The notes beneath the pieces were generated by a model that saw nothing but the letters and a program-made list of their open reading frames with translations, was not told the origin of the DNA and searched no databases. The position numbers and the translations under genes are program-made. Shown in pieces: positions 32,673-41,202 of a stretch of DNA of 42,268 nucleotides. The stretch spans positions 21,830-64,097 of the forward strand of contig NZ_BMWH01000016.1 of assembly GCF_014651135.1 (NCBI RefSeq), given 5' to 3'. The DNA is from Streptomyces echinoruber. GTDB taxonomy: Bacteria; Actinomycetota; Actinomycetes; Streptomycetales; Streptomycetaceae. Each line of letters opens with the position of its first letter. The first letter of the stretch is position 1.

Positions 32673-33644
32673 ATGAGCACCCCGCCGGTCATCGCCGCGG
32701 TCGACGGCTCGGACGGCAGCCTGCGCGCCCTGGACTGGGCGCTGGACGCCGCCCGCCGGCGCCGGGCACCGCTGCGGGCGGTCCACGTGCGGCAGTACGC
32801 CGCGTGGGCCCAGCCCGACCTCCTCCTCACCGGGCCGCCCGAGGCGGACGCCGACCCCGTGCTCGATACGGCCCGCGCGCACCTGGAGAAACAGGGCGAC
32901 CTGCCGCCGGTGGAGTACACCGGCCTGGAGGGCGCGCCCGGCGTCCTGCTGCCCGAACTGGGCGCCGCCGCGCAGTTGCTCGTGCTCGGCTCCCGGGGCC
33001 GCGGCGGCTTCGCCGGGCTGCTGCTCGGTTCCAACGGCATGACCTGCGCCCGCGACGCCGAGTGCCCCGTCGTCGTGGTGCCGCCGCCCGGCCGCGAGAC
33101 GCCCGGCGGCGAGACGCCCGACGGCGAGACGCCCGACGGCGAGACGCCCGACGGTGAAACGCCCGACGGTGCCCCCGACGGGCCCGGACCCCGGATCGTC
33201 CTCGGCCTGCACGCCGACAGCCCCGACGAGGCCGCGCTCGCCTTCGCCTTCGCCGAGGCCGCCGCGCGCGGCGCCCGCCTGCACGTGGTCGCCGCCTACC
33301 CGTGGCCCGCCCTGCCCTGGCTCGCCCCCACCGAACCCGCCCCGCCGGTGATCGACCAGGACGCCGTCGAGAACGAGACCCGCACCCTCGCCGAGGGCTT
33401 CCTCGCCCCGCACCGCAAGCGGCAGCCCGAGGTCCCCGTCGACCTCGCCGTCCTGCCCGGCGACGCCGCCGGGCACCTCGTCGCCGCCTCCCGCGGCGCC
33501 GGCCTCGTCGTCGTCGGCCGCCACCGGCGGCGCCTGCTGGCCCCGGCCCGCATGATGGGCTCCGTCACCCATGCCGTCCTGCTGCACGCGGCGAGCCCGG
33601 TCGCGGTCGTGCCGCCGCTCGCGCCGGCGCCCGCGGAGGAGTAG
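32673..33644 (+). CDS. tandem universal stress protein with a repeat-expanded linker
   Basis: A 323-residue protein with two UspA domains: residues 1-140 (VIAAVDGSDGSLRALDWAL to CPVVVVPP) and about 170-318 (RIVLGLHADSPDEAALAFAF to SPVAVVPP). The first carries VLGSRGRGGFAGLLLGSNG, a complete G-2x-G-9x-[ST] nucleotide loop. The linker (about residues 142-166) consists of five ETPDG/ETPGG pentapeptides from a 15-bp repeat. GAGGTGAGGA precedes ATG 32673. It stands alone, preceded by a terminator, and shows no clear box. Confidence 0.92.
   Translation: MSTPPVIAAVDGSDGSLRALDWALDAARRRRAPLRAVHVRQYAAWAQPDLLLTGPPEADADPVLDTARAHLEKQGDLPPVEYTGLEGAPGVLLPELGAAAQLLVLGSRGRGGFAGLLLGSNGMTCARDAECPVVVVPPPGRETPGGETPDGETPDGETPDGETPDGAPDGPGPRIVLGLHADSPDEAALAFAFAEAAARGARLHVVAAYPWPALPWLAPTEPAPPVIDQDAVENETRTLAEGFLAPHRKRQPEVPVDLAVLPGDAAGHLVAASRGAGLVVVGRHRRRLLAPARMMGSVTHAVLLHAASPVAVVPPLAPAPAEE
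33096..33170. repeat. in-frame 15-bp repeat, five copies, inside the USP
   Basis: GAGACGCCCGACGGC and close variants at 33096, 33111, 33126, 33141 and 33156 encode ETP(G/D)G five times, in the linker between two UspA domains. Confidence 0.95.
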
Positions 33645-33779
33645 CGGGCGCGGCGGAAGGCCGGCGACACGGCGGGGCCGGCCGCGGATCCGCCCCCGTG
33701 AACGGCGTGGGACGATCCCCCGAACGCGGGACGGCGCCCGGTCGGCGCAGGTCGTCCCCGGGACACGTACCATGGCCGC

Positions 33780-34277
33780 ATGTCGTTCCTCCGCCGCCGC
33801 AGCGCCACCCCCGCCGGCCCCGATTTCGACGTACTGGCCATGGATCCGGGCGACTGGCCCGGCAATCTCGGCGCCGGGCTGCTGCCCGGACCCGACGGCT
33901 CCTGCCAGGGTGTGTTCCTGCGGTACGACCTGTTCGGCGGCCGCGGACCCGCCATGATCATCGGCAATCTGCCGGAGGGCTCCCCGGCGCGGGAGGTCGC
34001 CGAGGGCGAGGTGCCCTTCGAGGTGGCCCAACTGCTGCTGGCGTTGGGGAACGACGAGGAGGTCACCGTCGTCGGCACCGAGGACGTCCCGGTGCTGCAG
34101 GGCGACAACCTCCTGATCGTGCGCCGCGTCAAGCTGTCCGAGAGCCGGATCTCCTGCGTGCAGTTCGACCGCAGCGACGGCGTCCTGGTCACCATCGCCG
34201 CCTGGGACCGGCCCATCACCGACGACCTGTACGCCCTGCTGAAACCCCTCCCGGCGGAGCTGTTCCAGCAGGGCTGA
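33780..34277 (+). CDS. conserved hypothetical protein
   Basis: A 165-residue protein without membrane segments or signal peptide. Parts such as LAMDPGDWPGNLGAGLLPGPDG, ALGNDEEVTVVGTEDVPVL and LTDDLYALLKPLPAEL-like endings look like a folded cytosolic protein, but I do not recognise a family. The start is ATG 33780; another ATG seven bases earlier is in the wrong frame, and no clear Shine-Dalgarno is present, so it may be leaderless. It lies between a USP and an amidase that points toward it. Confidence 0.7.
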   Translation: MSFLRRRSATPAGPDFDVLAMDPGDWPGNLGAGLLPGPDGSCQGVFLRYDLFGGRGPAMIIGNLPEGSPAREVAEGEVPFEVAQLLLALGNDEEVTVVGTEDVPVLQGDNLLIVRRVKLSESRISCVQFDRSDGVLVTIAAWDRPITDDLYALLKPLPAELFQQG

Positions 34278-34329
34278 GCAGGGCCGGACCAGTCCGGCCG
34301 CGGGCGGGTCCGGCTACGGGCGGGTCCGG

Positions 34330-36300
34330 CTAGGACGACAGCACCCGCACGTCGGCGGCGCGCACGAACGCCACCCGGTGGCCGAACTGGATCTCGTAGT
34401 ACCGGTCCTGGCCGGTCACGACCCGGTGCGAGCCGGTGGCGAAGGTGACCGCGTAGTAGTACTCGCCCGGCACCTCGCCGCCGACCACGTACTTCTGCCC
34501 GGCGGGCAGCCGGTACGGCAGCGGCGACACGGCCTGCGCCGGCACGCCCGCCGGATAGGCCTCCTTCTCCGGGTAGGCGCGCCCGTACACCGGCACACCG
34601 TCCACCCCGTCCTTCGGGGTGACCACCAGGCCGGAGGCGGGCACCGCCGCCGGGTGGTCCGCCGGGTTCCTGAACCACGCCTTCTGCCCGAGGTACCAGA
34701 TCGCGGTCCAGTCGTCCCAGTGGTCGGCGACCGCGTACTGCTGGCCGGTGGAGACGCGGGAGGACAGGTCGTTCACGCCCGTGGTGGGGGTCGTGCCCAG
34801 GCCGACGTCCTTGATCAGGGGCGCGTTCTCGTCGTGGTCGGCGTACAGCCGCACCTCGCTGGAGCCGTGCGCCGCGCACGGCTCGCCCTTGGCGGCGCAG
34901 TCGGTGTACCGGGGCTGGTTGGCCGCGTAGTCGGGCCGGATCGTCACCAGGCCGGCGGCCTGCCGGGGCGCGGTGGCGCGGAAGGGGTGGCCGAGCAGCT
35001 CGAAGTAGTGCCGCCAGTCCCAGTAGGGACCCGGGTCGGTGTGCATGCCGGGGACGGAGGCGGTGGTCGGGCCGGGCACGTTGTCGTGGCCGAGGATGTG
35101 CTGCCGGTCCAGCGGGATGCCGTACTTCGCCGCCAGGTAGGCCACCAGCCGGGCCGAGGCCCGGTACATCGCCTCCGTGTACCAGGCGTCCGGCGCGGCG
35201 AGGAAACCCTCGTGCTCGATGCCGACGGAGGCGGCGTTGACGTACCAGTTGCCCGCGTGCCAGGCCACGTCCTTCGCCTTGACGTGCTGGGCGATCAGGC
35301 CGTCGGTGGAGCGGACGGTGTAGTTCCACGACACGTAGGTCGGGTCCTGCACCAGGTTCAGGACACCCTCCCAGCCGCCCTCGGTGTCGTGCACGACGAT
35401 GTAGCGGATGCGCTGCGAGGCCGGCCGGTCGCCCAGGTCGTGGTTGCCGTAGTCGTCGTCGCCGAACTGCTCGTAGGGCGCCGGGATCCACTCGCAGGAC
35501 ACCGACGCCGGGCACTCGGTGCCGTCGGCGGAGCGGTGGCGCAGGCCGGTGCGGCGCAGCTGCGCGGTGTCGGGCACGAGGCCGGGCCGCGCGGCCAGGG
35601 TGACGCGCTGACCGTCGCTGGTGGTGCGCTGCTCGCCGCTGCGGATCACGTCGTAGACGTCGTCGGCGTACGCCGCCGCGGTCGCGGCGTCGTCGGCGCC
35701 GGAGAAGCGGGCCACCGCGCCGTACCAGTCGGCCGGGTCGGCGCTCAGCGGCTCGCCCAGCTCCTTCTGGGCCGCCGCCAGCAGCGCCGCCCCGCCCGCG
35801 ATGTTGGCGGCCTCGTCGGTGCGCAGCCGCTGCGCCGGCAGGCCGGTCAGCTCCGCCGCCCGCGGCAGCGTCCGCAGCCGGGCCGGCAGCTCGGAGGCGG
35901 CGGGCGGGACCGGGGCGGGCCGCAGCGGGGAGCGGGCCGTGTCGCCGCGGGCGTCCTCGGCGCCGTCGCTGTGGTGCGGGGCGGTGGCGAGCGCGGTGCG
36001 GGCGTCCGTCAGGTGCATCGGGCCGTAGCCGCCGCTGACGCTCGGCGCGCCGCCGTGCCCGTCCCAGCGGGACTGCAGGTAGGAGACGCCGAGCAGCACG
36101 CTCTGCGGCACGTGGTAGGCGGCGGCCGCGTCGGCGAAGGCCCGCTGCAGATCGCCGGGGGCGGCCCCGGTGGGCGGGGCGGCGCCGAGCAGCGGCAGCA
36201 GCAGCGCGGTGCCGGCGAGCGCGCCGGCCGTTCTGCGGATGCGTCTGCGGGTGCGTCTGCGGCCGGGTGCGGAGGTGGGGGAAGGGGCGGAATCCGGCAA
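34330..36300 (-). CDS. exported N-acetylmuramoyl-L-alanine amidase with N-terminal lysozyme-like domain
   Basis: A 656-residue secreted protein. It begins with TTG, selected because GGAGG lies 5 nt upstream; a basic RRRTRRRIRR region and a hydrophobic stretch ending near GAAPG at residue 48 form a signal peptide. Residues about 50-230 resemble a transglycosylase/lysozyme-like fold (SVLLGVSYLQSRWDGHGG, GGYGPMHL). Residues about 295-445 are Amidase_2, with zinc ligands at His304 in IVVHDTEGG and in LGHDNVPG with following TDPGPYWDW. SVGIEHEG carries the supporting Glu. The C-terminal 200 residues contain SH3-like or wall-binding strands that I cannot name. It would cleave the muramoyl-L-alanine bond and perhaps the glycan. 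Confidence 0.88.
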   Translation of the reverse strand: MPDSAPSPTSAPGRRRTRRRIRRTAGALAGTALLLPLLGAAPPTGAAPGDLQRAFADAAAAYHVPQSVLLGVSYLQSRWDGHGGAPSVSGGYGPMHLTDARTALATAPHHSDGAEDARGDTARSPLRPAPVPPAASELPARLRTLPRAAELTGLPAQRLRTDEAANIAGGAALLAAAQKELGEPLSADPADWYGAVARFSGADDAATAAAYADDVYDVIRSGEQRTTSDGQRVTLAARPGLVPDTAQLRRTGLRHRSADGTECPASVSCEWIPAPYEQFGDDDYGNHDLGDRPASQRIRYIVVHDTEGGWEGVLNLVQDPTYVSWNYTVRSTDGLIAQHVKAKDVAWHAGNWYVNAASVGIEHEGFLAAPDAWYTEAMYRASARLVAYLAAKYGIPLDRQHILGHDNVPGPTTASVPGMHTDPGPYWDWRHYFELLGHPFRATAPRQAAGLVTIRPDYAANQPRYTDCAAKGEPCAAHGSSEVRLYADHDENAPLIKDVGLGTTPTTGVNDLSSRVSTGQQYAVADHWDDWTAIWYLGQKAWFRNPADHPAAVPASGLVVTPKDGVDGVPVYGRAYPEKEAYPAGVPAQAVSPLPYRLPAGQKYVVGGEVPGEYYYAVTFATGSHRVVTGQDRYYEIQFGHRVAFVRAADVRVLSS

Positions 36301-36508
36301 GGCGGCCTCCTGTGGGGTGGGGGCGTGCGGGGACGCGGACGGGGCCGGGCTGGGTCAGTGGTACCGGTCGTCCGACGATCCGTCAATCATGTCTTCAACA
36401 AGGAGATTTCCCACGTCACACGGGCCCCGACGCCGGTTTCGCGGTGGAGGTTCACCCGCCTGCGGCGCGTCAGTGGCATAGACCAATGGGTGTGTCCGGC
36501 GACCGCCG
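36301..36508. promoter_or_regulatory. promoter region of the amidase gene
   Basis: On the minus strand a candidate TTGACG (36381-36386) and TACCAC (36358-36363) are 17 bp apart, about 55-85 bp before the TTG start. A 30-codon open frame from 36389 on the plus strand has no coding support. Confidence 0.45.
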
Positions 36509-36642
36509 TCCGGACCGGACACGGAACGGGCACGGAACGGATCCGGACGGAGCGCGGAACAGACCCGGCCCGAGCCAGGAACAGATCCGGCCCGAGCACG
36601 GAACGGATCCAACCCCCGACCCCGGAACAGATCAGGCCCGGC
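36509..36642. repeat. 22-bp degenerate tandem repeat, about six copies
   Basis: Units start near 36509, 36531, 36553, 36575, 36597 and 36621 (one step is 24 bp). Each contains CGGAAC(A/G)GA-like and CCGG(C/A)CCGAG-like parts. The period is about two helical turns. It lies between the amidase promoter and the terminator of the kinase gene. Confidence 0.85.
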
Positions 36643-36675
36643 CCCGGACCGGCATGGCCCGGGGCCGGGCCGACA

Positions 36676-36727
36676 CGGCGAAGGCCCGCGGCGCGCCTCC
36701 CCTCCGGCGCACCACGGGCCTTCGCCG
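36676..36727 (-). terminator. large hairpin after the kinase gene
   Basis: Perfect 13-bp arms (CGGCGAAGGCCCG, 36676-36688, and complement 36715-36727), with a smaller GGCGC-type stem in the loop. It lies 50 nt beyond the kinase stop at 36777. Confidence 0.8.
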
Positions 36728-36776
36728 CACTACGGGCGCTCACCGCACCACGGCACCACGGGCGTTCAACCGCCCG

Positions 36777-37907
36777 TCAGCGGGTGCCCACCGCCGCGCG
36801 TACGGCCCGCCGGGCCAGCTGCACGTCGTCGTGCAGGCGGCGCAGCAGCAGCCGCTGCTCCTCACCGGTCGCCATCGCACCCTGCGGGAGGGGCGTCGCC
36901 GGTGTCTCGCGCATGGAGCGCTGCACGGCCGTCTCGTACGTGCGGATCTCGCGGGTCAGGACGAGCATCAGGTTGACCAGGAACGCGTCCCGTGCCGCCG
37001 GGCCCGCCTGCTGCGCGAGCTGGCTGATCTGCCGCCGGGCCACCGGCGCGTCCCCGAGCACCGACCACAGGGTCGCCAGGTCGTAGCCGGGCAGGTACCA
37101 GCCCGCGTGCTCCCAGTCCACCAGCACCGGACCGGCGGGCGACAGCAGCATGTTGGACAGCAGGGCGTCGCCGTGGCAGAACTGGCCCATGCCCTGCCGG
37201 CCCGCCGCCAGCGCGATGCCGCGCAGCAGCTTCTGCAGGTCGCCCAGGTCCCGGTCGGTGAGCAGGCCCAGTTCGTGGTAGCGGGCGATGCGGGCCGCGT
37301 AGTCCAGCGGCGCGTCGAACGTGCCGGCCGGCGGCCGCCAGGAGTTGAGCCGGCAGATCGCGCCGAGCGCCGCCCGGATGTCCGCCCGCGGCGGCGCCTC
37401 CACCGGATGCCGCTGCAGTGCCGCCACCCGGCCCGGCACGCGCTCCACGACCAGCGTGCAGGTTTCCGGGTCCGCCGCGATCAGCCGGGGCACCCGGACC
37501 GGGGGCCGGTGCCGGACGAACGCGCGGTAGGCGGCTATCTCGTGCCGGTACCGCTCCACCCATACGGGGGAGTGGTCCAGTAAGCACTTGGCGACGGCCG
37601 TGCCGCGTCCGGCCGTGCCGACCAGGAGGACGGACCGCCCGCTGCGGCGCAGCACCTGCACCGGGGTGAACTCCGGGCAGATCCGGTGCACCGCGGCGAT
37701 CACCGAGTGCAGCTGGGCGCCTTGGGGGCCGGACAGGTCGAGTCTCCCGCTGAGCGGTGGGGTGCCGGGACCCGCGGCGCGCCGCGCCCGGGCGGCACCG
37801 AGCGCGGGGGCCGGGGGGCGCACCGGGTCGAGGTACGGGCCGCCGGGGCCCGGACGGGGATGCGGCGGCCGGGGCGGGGCGGACACGGAGGACGATGCTG
37901 CGTACAT
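36777..37907 (-). CDS. aminoglycoside phosphotransferase-family kinase with a TTA codon
   Basis: A 376-residue protein. After a Pro/Arg-rich N-terminus of about 75 residues, the kinase fold shows SVLLVGTAGRGTAVAKCLL (with the ATP Lys), the catalytic loop CHGDALLSNMLL (His245-Gly-Asp, with Asn) and the metal motif VLVDWEHAGWYLPGYDLATL. APH/choline-kinase-like proteins phosphorylate small molecules or proteins; no substrate can be given. Leu109 in KCLLDH is a TTA codon (37581-37583), so translation should depend on bldA. The start, ATG 37907, has AAGGGA at 11 nt. It is divergent from the NsdA/B-like regulator gene, 283 bp away, which may be a functional pair. Confidence 0.85.
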   Translation of the reverse strand: MYAASSSVSAPPRPPHPRPGPGGPYLDPVRPPAPALGAARARRAAGPGTPPLSGRLDLSGPQGAQLHSVIAAVHRICPEFTPVQVLRRSGRSVLLVGTAGRGTAVAKCLLDHSPVWVERYRHEIAAYRAFVRHRPPVRVPRLIAADPETCTLVVERVPGRVAALQRHPVEAPPRADIRAALGAICRLNSWRPPAGTFDAPLDYAARIARYHELGLLTDRDLGDLQKLLRGIALAAGRQGMGQFCHGDALLSNMLLSPAGPVLVDWEHAGWYLPGYDLATLWSVLGDAPVARRQISQLAQQAGPAARDAFLVNLMLVLTREIRTYETAVQRSMRETPATPLPQGAMATGEEQRLLLRRLHDDVQLARRAVRAAVGTR

Positions 37908-38190
37908 GGACGATACAGATCCCTTCGTGTGCCTGCGTGTACGTCGTGCCTGTGAACAGGCGTGCCTGTGGGTGGAGCCGGCCCGTGGGGCCGGCGCGCC
38001 GCCCGTCCCGGACCCGCGGAAGCACCCTGGGGAATGCGCCGGGGCGACCGGGTCGGGGTGACGCGGTTCTACCTGACACCCGATCACCCCTGGCACACCA
38101 TCTGGCGCACCCTGGCGAACCCTGGCGAATAGTCGCCCGGCAAGTCCGGCCGGGCTACTGTCAACTCAGCCGAGAACCTGGGGGCTTGAC
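37908..38190. promoter_or_regulatory. divergent promoter region with CTGGCG repeats
   Basis: CTGGCACACC (38090-38099), CTGGCGCACC (38102-38111), CTGGCGAACC (38112-38121) and CTGGCGAATA (38122-38131) are phased at 12, 10 and 10 bp. A GCCCGG...CCGGGC inverted repeat and a candidate -10 (TACTGT, 38156-38161) follow. This looks like an operator before the regulator gene. Confidence 0.55.
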
Positions 38191-39684
38191 GTGAGCGGAC
38201 GACCCAACACCCGTCTTGCGGACCTGTTCGGGATGACCGGCTGGTCCAAGGGAGAACTCGCGAGGCTGGTCAACCGGCAGGCGGCGGCCATGGGCCACCC
38301 CCAGCTGGCGACCGATACCTCACGGGTGCGGCGCTGGATCGACACGGGCGAGATCCCGCGCGATCCCGTGCCGCGGGTGCTGGCGGCTCTGTTCACCGAG
38401 CGTCTCGGCCGTGTCGTGACCATCGAGGACCTCGGTCTGGTGCGGCGCGGGCGCGCGGGGAAACGGCAGGGCGGCGGGAGCGCGGAACATCCCGACGGAG
38501 TGCCGTGGGCGCCCGAGCGGACCGCCGCGGTCCTCACCGAATTCACGGGAATGGACCTCATGCTCAACCGACGCGGCTTGGTGGGCGCGGGCGCCGCGCT
38601 CGCCGCGGGATCCGCACTCAGCAGCGCCATGCACGACTGGTTGCACACCGATCCGGCCCTCAGGGCCGACGCTCCCGTCCTCGACAAGCCCCTGCTCGCC
38701 GACCCCGCCGGGTACGACCGCTATGAGGCCGCCCCCATCGGGTCGCAGGAGATCGAGGAGCTGGAGCGCTCGGTCGAGGTGTTCCGGGCCTGGGACGCCG
38801 CCCGCGGCGGCGGCCTGCAGCGCAAGGCCGTGGTGGGCCAGCTCAACGAGGTGGGCGGGATGCTCGCCTACCGGCACCCGCCCCACCTGCAGCGGCGCCT
38901 GTGGGGCGTCGCCGCCAACCTCGCCGTCCTGGCCGGCTGGATGTCGCACGACGTCGGCCTGGAGCCCACGGCGCAGAAGTACTTCGTCATCGCCGCGCAC
39001 GCGGCACGGGAGGGCGGCGACCGGCCCCGCGCCGGGGAGGCGCTCTCCCGCGCCGCCCGCCAGATGGTGCACCTGGGCCGGCCCGACGATGCACTGGACC
39101 TGATGAAGCTCGCCCAGTCCGGCTCCGGGCCGGAGGTGCTGCCCCGCACCCGGGCCATGCTCTGCACCATCGAGGCCTGGGCGCAGGCGTCCATGGGCAA
39201 GGGGCAGGCCATGCGCCGCACCCTGGGGCAGGCGGAGGAGCTGTTCGTCTCCGACCGGGGCGACGTGCCGCCGCCGAGCTGGATGCAGATGTTCGACGAG
39301 GCGGACCTGTACGGCATGCAGGCCCTCGCCTACCGCACGCTGGCCGAGTTCGAGCCGGACGCGGCCGTGCACGCCCAGCACTACGCGGAGAAGGCCCTCA
39401 CCCTGCGCAGTGAGGGGCGGGACCGGTCGAAGATCTTCGACTACCTGTCCATGGCCTCCGCCTGCTTCATCGCCGACGACCCCGAACAGGCCGCCGGGTA
39501 CGCCCGGCTGGCGCTGGTGTCGATGGGCTCCAACTCCTCCCGCCGCACCTGGGACCGGCTGCGTCAGATGTACCGGCTGACCGCCGAGTACGCCGACTAC
39601 CCGAAGATCCGGGAGCTGCGGGAGGAGATCCAGCGGGCGCTGCCCCGGGCACCACGGAGCCGGGGCGGCACGGCGCAGACCTGA
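38191..39684 (+). CDS. NsdA/NsdB-like developmental regulator
   Basis: A 497-residue protein starting GTG. Residues about 12-70 (MTGWSKGELARLVNRQAAAMG, then TDTSRVRRWIDTGEIPRDPVPRVLAALF) form a helix-turn-helix-like DNA-binding region. Residues from about 180 are TPR-like, with KAVVGQLNEVGGMLAYRH, LAGWMSHDVGLEPTAQKYFVIAAHAAREGGDR and LGRPDDALDLMKLAQSG. These match NsdA and NsdB of Streptomyces coelicolor, which repress sporulation and antibiotic production. The mechanism of these proteins is not settled. It is divergent from a TTA-containing kinase and lies downstream of a phased CTGGCG repeat that could be its own operator. No strong ribosome-binding site precedes the start. Confidence 0.85.
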   Translation: MSGRPNTRLADLFGMTGWSKGELARLVNRQAAAMGHPQLATDTSRVRRWIDTGEIPRDPVPRVLAALFTERLGRVVTIEDLGLVRRGRAGKRQGGGSAEHPDGVPWAPERTAAVLTEFTGMDLMLNRRGLVGAGAALAAGSALSSAMHDWLHTDPALRADAPVLDKPLLADPAGYDRYEAAPIGSQEIEELERSVEVFRAWDAARGGGLQRKAVVGQLNEVGGMLAYRHPPHLQRRLWGVAANLAVLAGWMSHDVGLEPTAQKYFVIAAHAAREGGDRPRAGEALSRAARQMVHLGRPDDALDLMKLAQSGSGPEVLPRTRAMLCTIEAWAQASMGKGQAMRRTLGQAEELFVSDRGDVPPPSWMQMFDEADLYGMQALAYRTLAEFEPDAAVHAQHYAEKALTLRSEGRDRSKIFDYLSMASACFIADDPEQAAGYARLALVSMGSNSSRRTWDRLRQMYRLTAEYADYPKIRELREEIQRALPRAPRSRGGTAQT

Positions 39685-39771
39685 CCGGGCGCGGACCCGG
39701 CCGGCCGGGGAGGCACGGGGCGGCGGCGGACCCGAAGACCGCCGGCGGGCCGTCGGCTCCGGTGTCCGCCG

Positions 39772-41202
39772 TCAGGCGGGTATCCGGGCGACGAGGACAC
39801 AGGCACCCCGCAGGTGTGCCGTCCCGCCGCACTCCTCCACCACCGCGCGCAGACAGTCCAGCGCACTGCGCGCCGCCTCCAGGCGCGGCGCCAGGTCCAG
39901 GAGCGGGCGTACGTCGGCGGTGTCCCCGTGCCGGGGCAGCAGCCCGTCGGTGTGCAGCAGGAGCACGTCCCCCGCCTCGAGCGTCTCCTCGGCCTGCCCG
40001 TAGGTGCCGTCCGGGGTGGCGCCGAGGGGCACTCCGGACGGCACCTCGTGGGGTGTTCCGGGCGGGGCGCCCAGGACGCGGCCCGTCCCGGCCCGGAACA
40101 GCAGCGGGGCGGGGTGCCCGGCCCGCGCCCACTGCAGGGTGCGGGTGCCGGGCCGGTAGCGGCAGCACACGGCGCTGCCCAGGGCGGGTTGCAGGGTGGT
40201 GTCGAGCAGCCGGTTGAGCCACGTCATCAGCCGGCCGGGCGCGGTACCGGCCGTGGCCATGCCGCGCAGCGCGCCCAGCAGCATCGCGGTGCCGGTGGTG
40301 ACGGCGACGCCGTGCCCGATGACGCCGCCGGCGCTCAGCAGCAGGTCCCCGTCGGGGAGTTCGAGCGCGTCGTACCAGTCGCCGTCGGCCGGGGTGCCGC
40401 CCGGCGCGGGCAGGTGGCGGCCCGCCAGGTCCAGGGTGCCGCGGTGCGGGAGCCGCAGGGAGCCGTGCCACGGGGGGAGCACGGCCTCCTGCGGCTCGAC
40501 CGCGAGCCGGTGCCCGGTGTGCGCCGGGTGCCGCCGGGGGCGGAGCGAGTCACGGGTCTCGCTCACCTCCTCCTGGCTGCGGCGCAGTTCGCTGACGTCC
40601 CGCAGCACGGCCCACATCGAGGCGGTGCTGCCGTCGGCGTCGAGCACGGGCTCGCCCATCATGTGCACGGTGCGCACGGCACCGTCGGGCCGGACGATGC
40701 GGAACTCCCCGTCGATGCGCTTGGCATCGACCAGGCAGTCCGTGACCATCGCCGTCAGGGTGGACCGGTCCTCGTCGAGCACGACGGAGGGCAGCTCGTC
40801 GAGGGTGAGCGGGGGTGTGGCCGGGTCGCGGCCGAGGATGCGGTACAGCTCCGCCGACCAGCCGGCCTCGTCGGTCAGCAGGTTCCACTCGGCGCTGCCG
40901 ACCCGGCTGAGCAGGGAGCCCTCCGGGGACTCCGGTGCCGGTGCCGTGCCGGGGGAGGCCGGCGGTGGCGGGCCCTCCCGCAGCTGCGCCAAGTGCTCGT
41001 CCAAGTCGTCGAGTTGGTGCAGCGCCAGGTCGTACAGCGCGCGCTCCCAGCGCCGTCTGGGGTCCGCCGTGTTGTCCGCTGCGTCCCGCCGTACCGCGTC
41101 CACGTGGCCCTTCAGCCGCCGCGTCTGCGAAATCAGCGCGTCGACCGGCCCGTGCCCGGGCGGTGGGGCGGCTGAGCGGTCCGCGGGACGAGGGGACGGC
41201 AT
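39772..41202 (-). CDS. PAS-SpoIIE protein with degenerate phosphatase site
   Basis: A 476-residue soluble protein. The N-terminus has a helical region (ALISQTRRLKGHVDAVRRD to LDDLDEHLAQLRE), residues about 95-215 are a PAS domain (SVVLDEDRSTLTAMV, IVRPDGAVRTVHMMGEPV, DVSELRRSQEEV), and residues about 260-476 are a SpoIIE/PP2C-like domain. GDWYDALELPDG and LLHTDGLLPRHGD are conserved, but the second metal motif reads SAGGVIGHG: Gly293 replaces the usual Asp of GDVxGHG. The C-terminus lacks the usual DD-x-x-LL (ECGGTAHLRGACVLVARI). It may be a pseudophosphatase or work with a different metal set. ATG 41202 has GGAG 6 nt upstream. Confidence 0.85.
   Translation of the reverse strand: MPSPRPADRSAAPPPGHGPVDALISQTRRLKGHVDAVRRDAADNTADPRRRWERALYDLALHQLDDLDEHLAQLREGPPPPASPGTAPAPESPEGSLLSRVGSAEWNLLTDEAGWSAELYRILGRDPATPPLTLDELPSVVLDEDRSTLTAMVTDCLVDAKRIDGEFRIVRPDGAVRTVHMMGEPVLDADGSTASMWAVLRDVSELRRSQEEVSETRDSLRPRRHPAHTGHRLAVEPQEAVLPPWHGSLRLPHRGTLDLAGRHLPAPGGTPADGDWYDALELPDGDLLLSAGGVIGHGVAVTTGTAMLLGALRGMATAGTAPGRLMTWLNRLLDTTLQPALGSAVCCRYRPGTRTLQWARAGHPAPLLFRAGTGRVLGAPPGTPHEVPSGVPLGATPDGTYGQAEETLEAGDVLLLHTDGLLPRHGDTADVRPLLDLAPRLEAARSALDCLRAVVEECGGTAHLRGACVLVARIPA

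Noticed and set aside
36389..36481. 30-codon open frame after an AAGGAG-like sequence
   Set aside because: The AAGGAG lies inside the frame rather than before the start, the product has no family features, and the segment is better explained as the amidase promoter.
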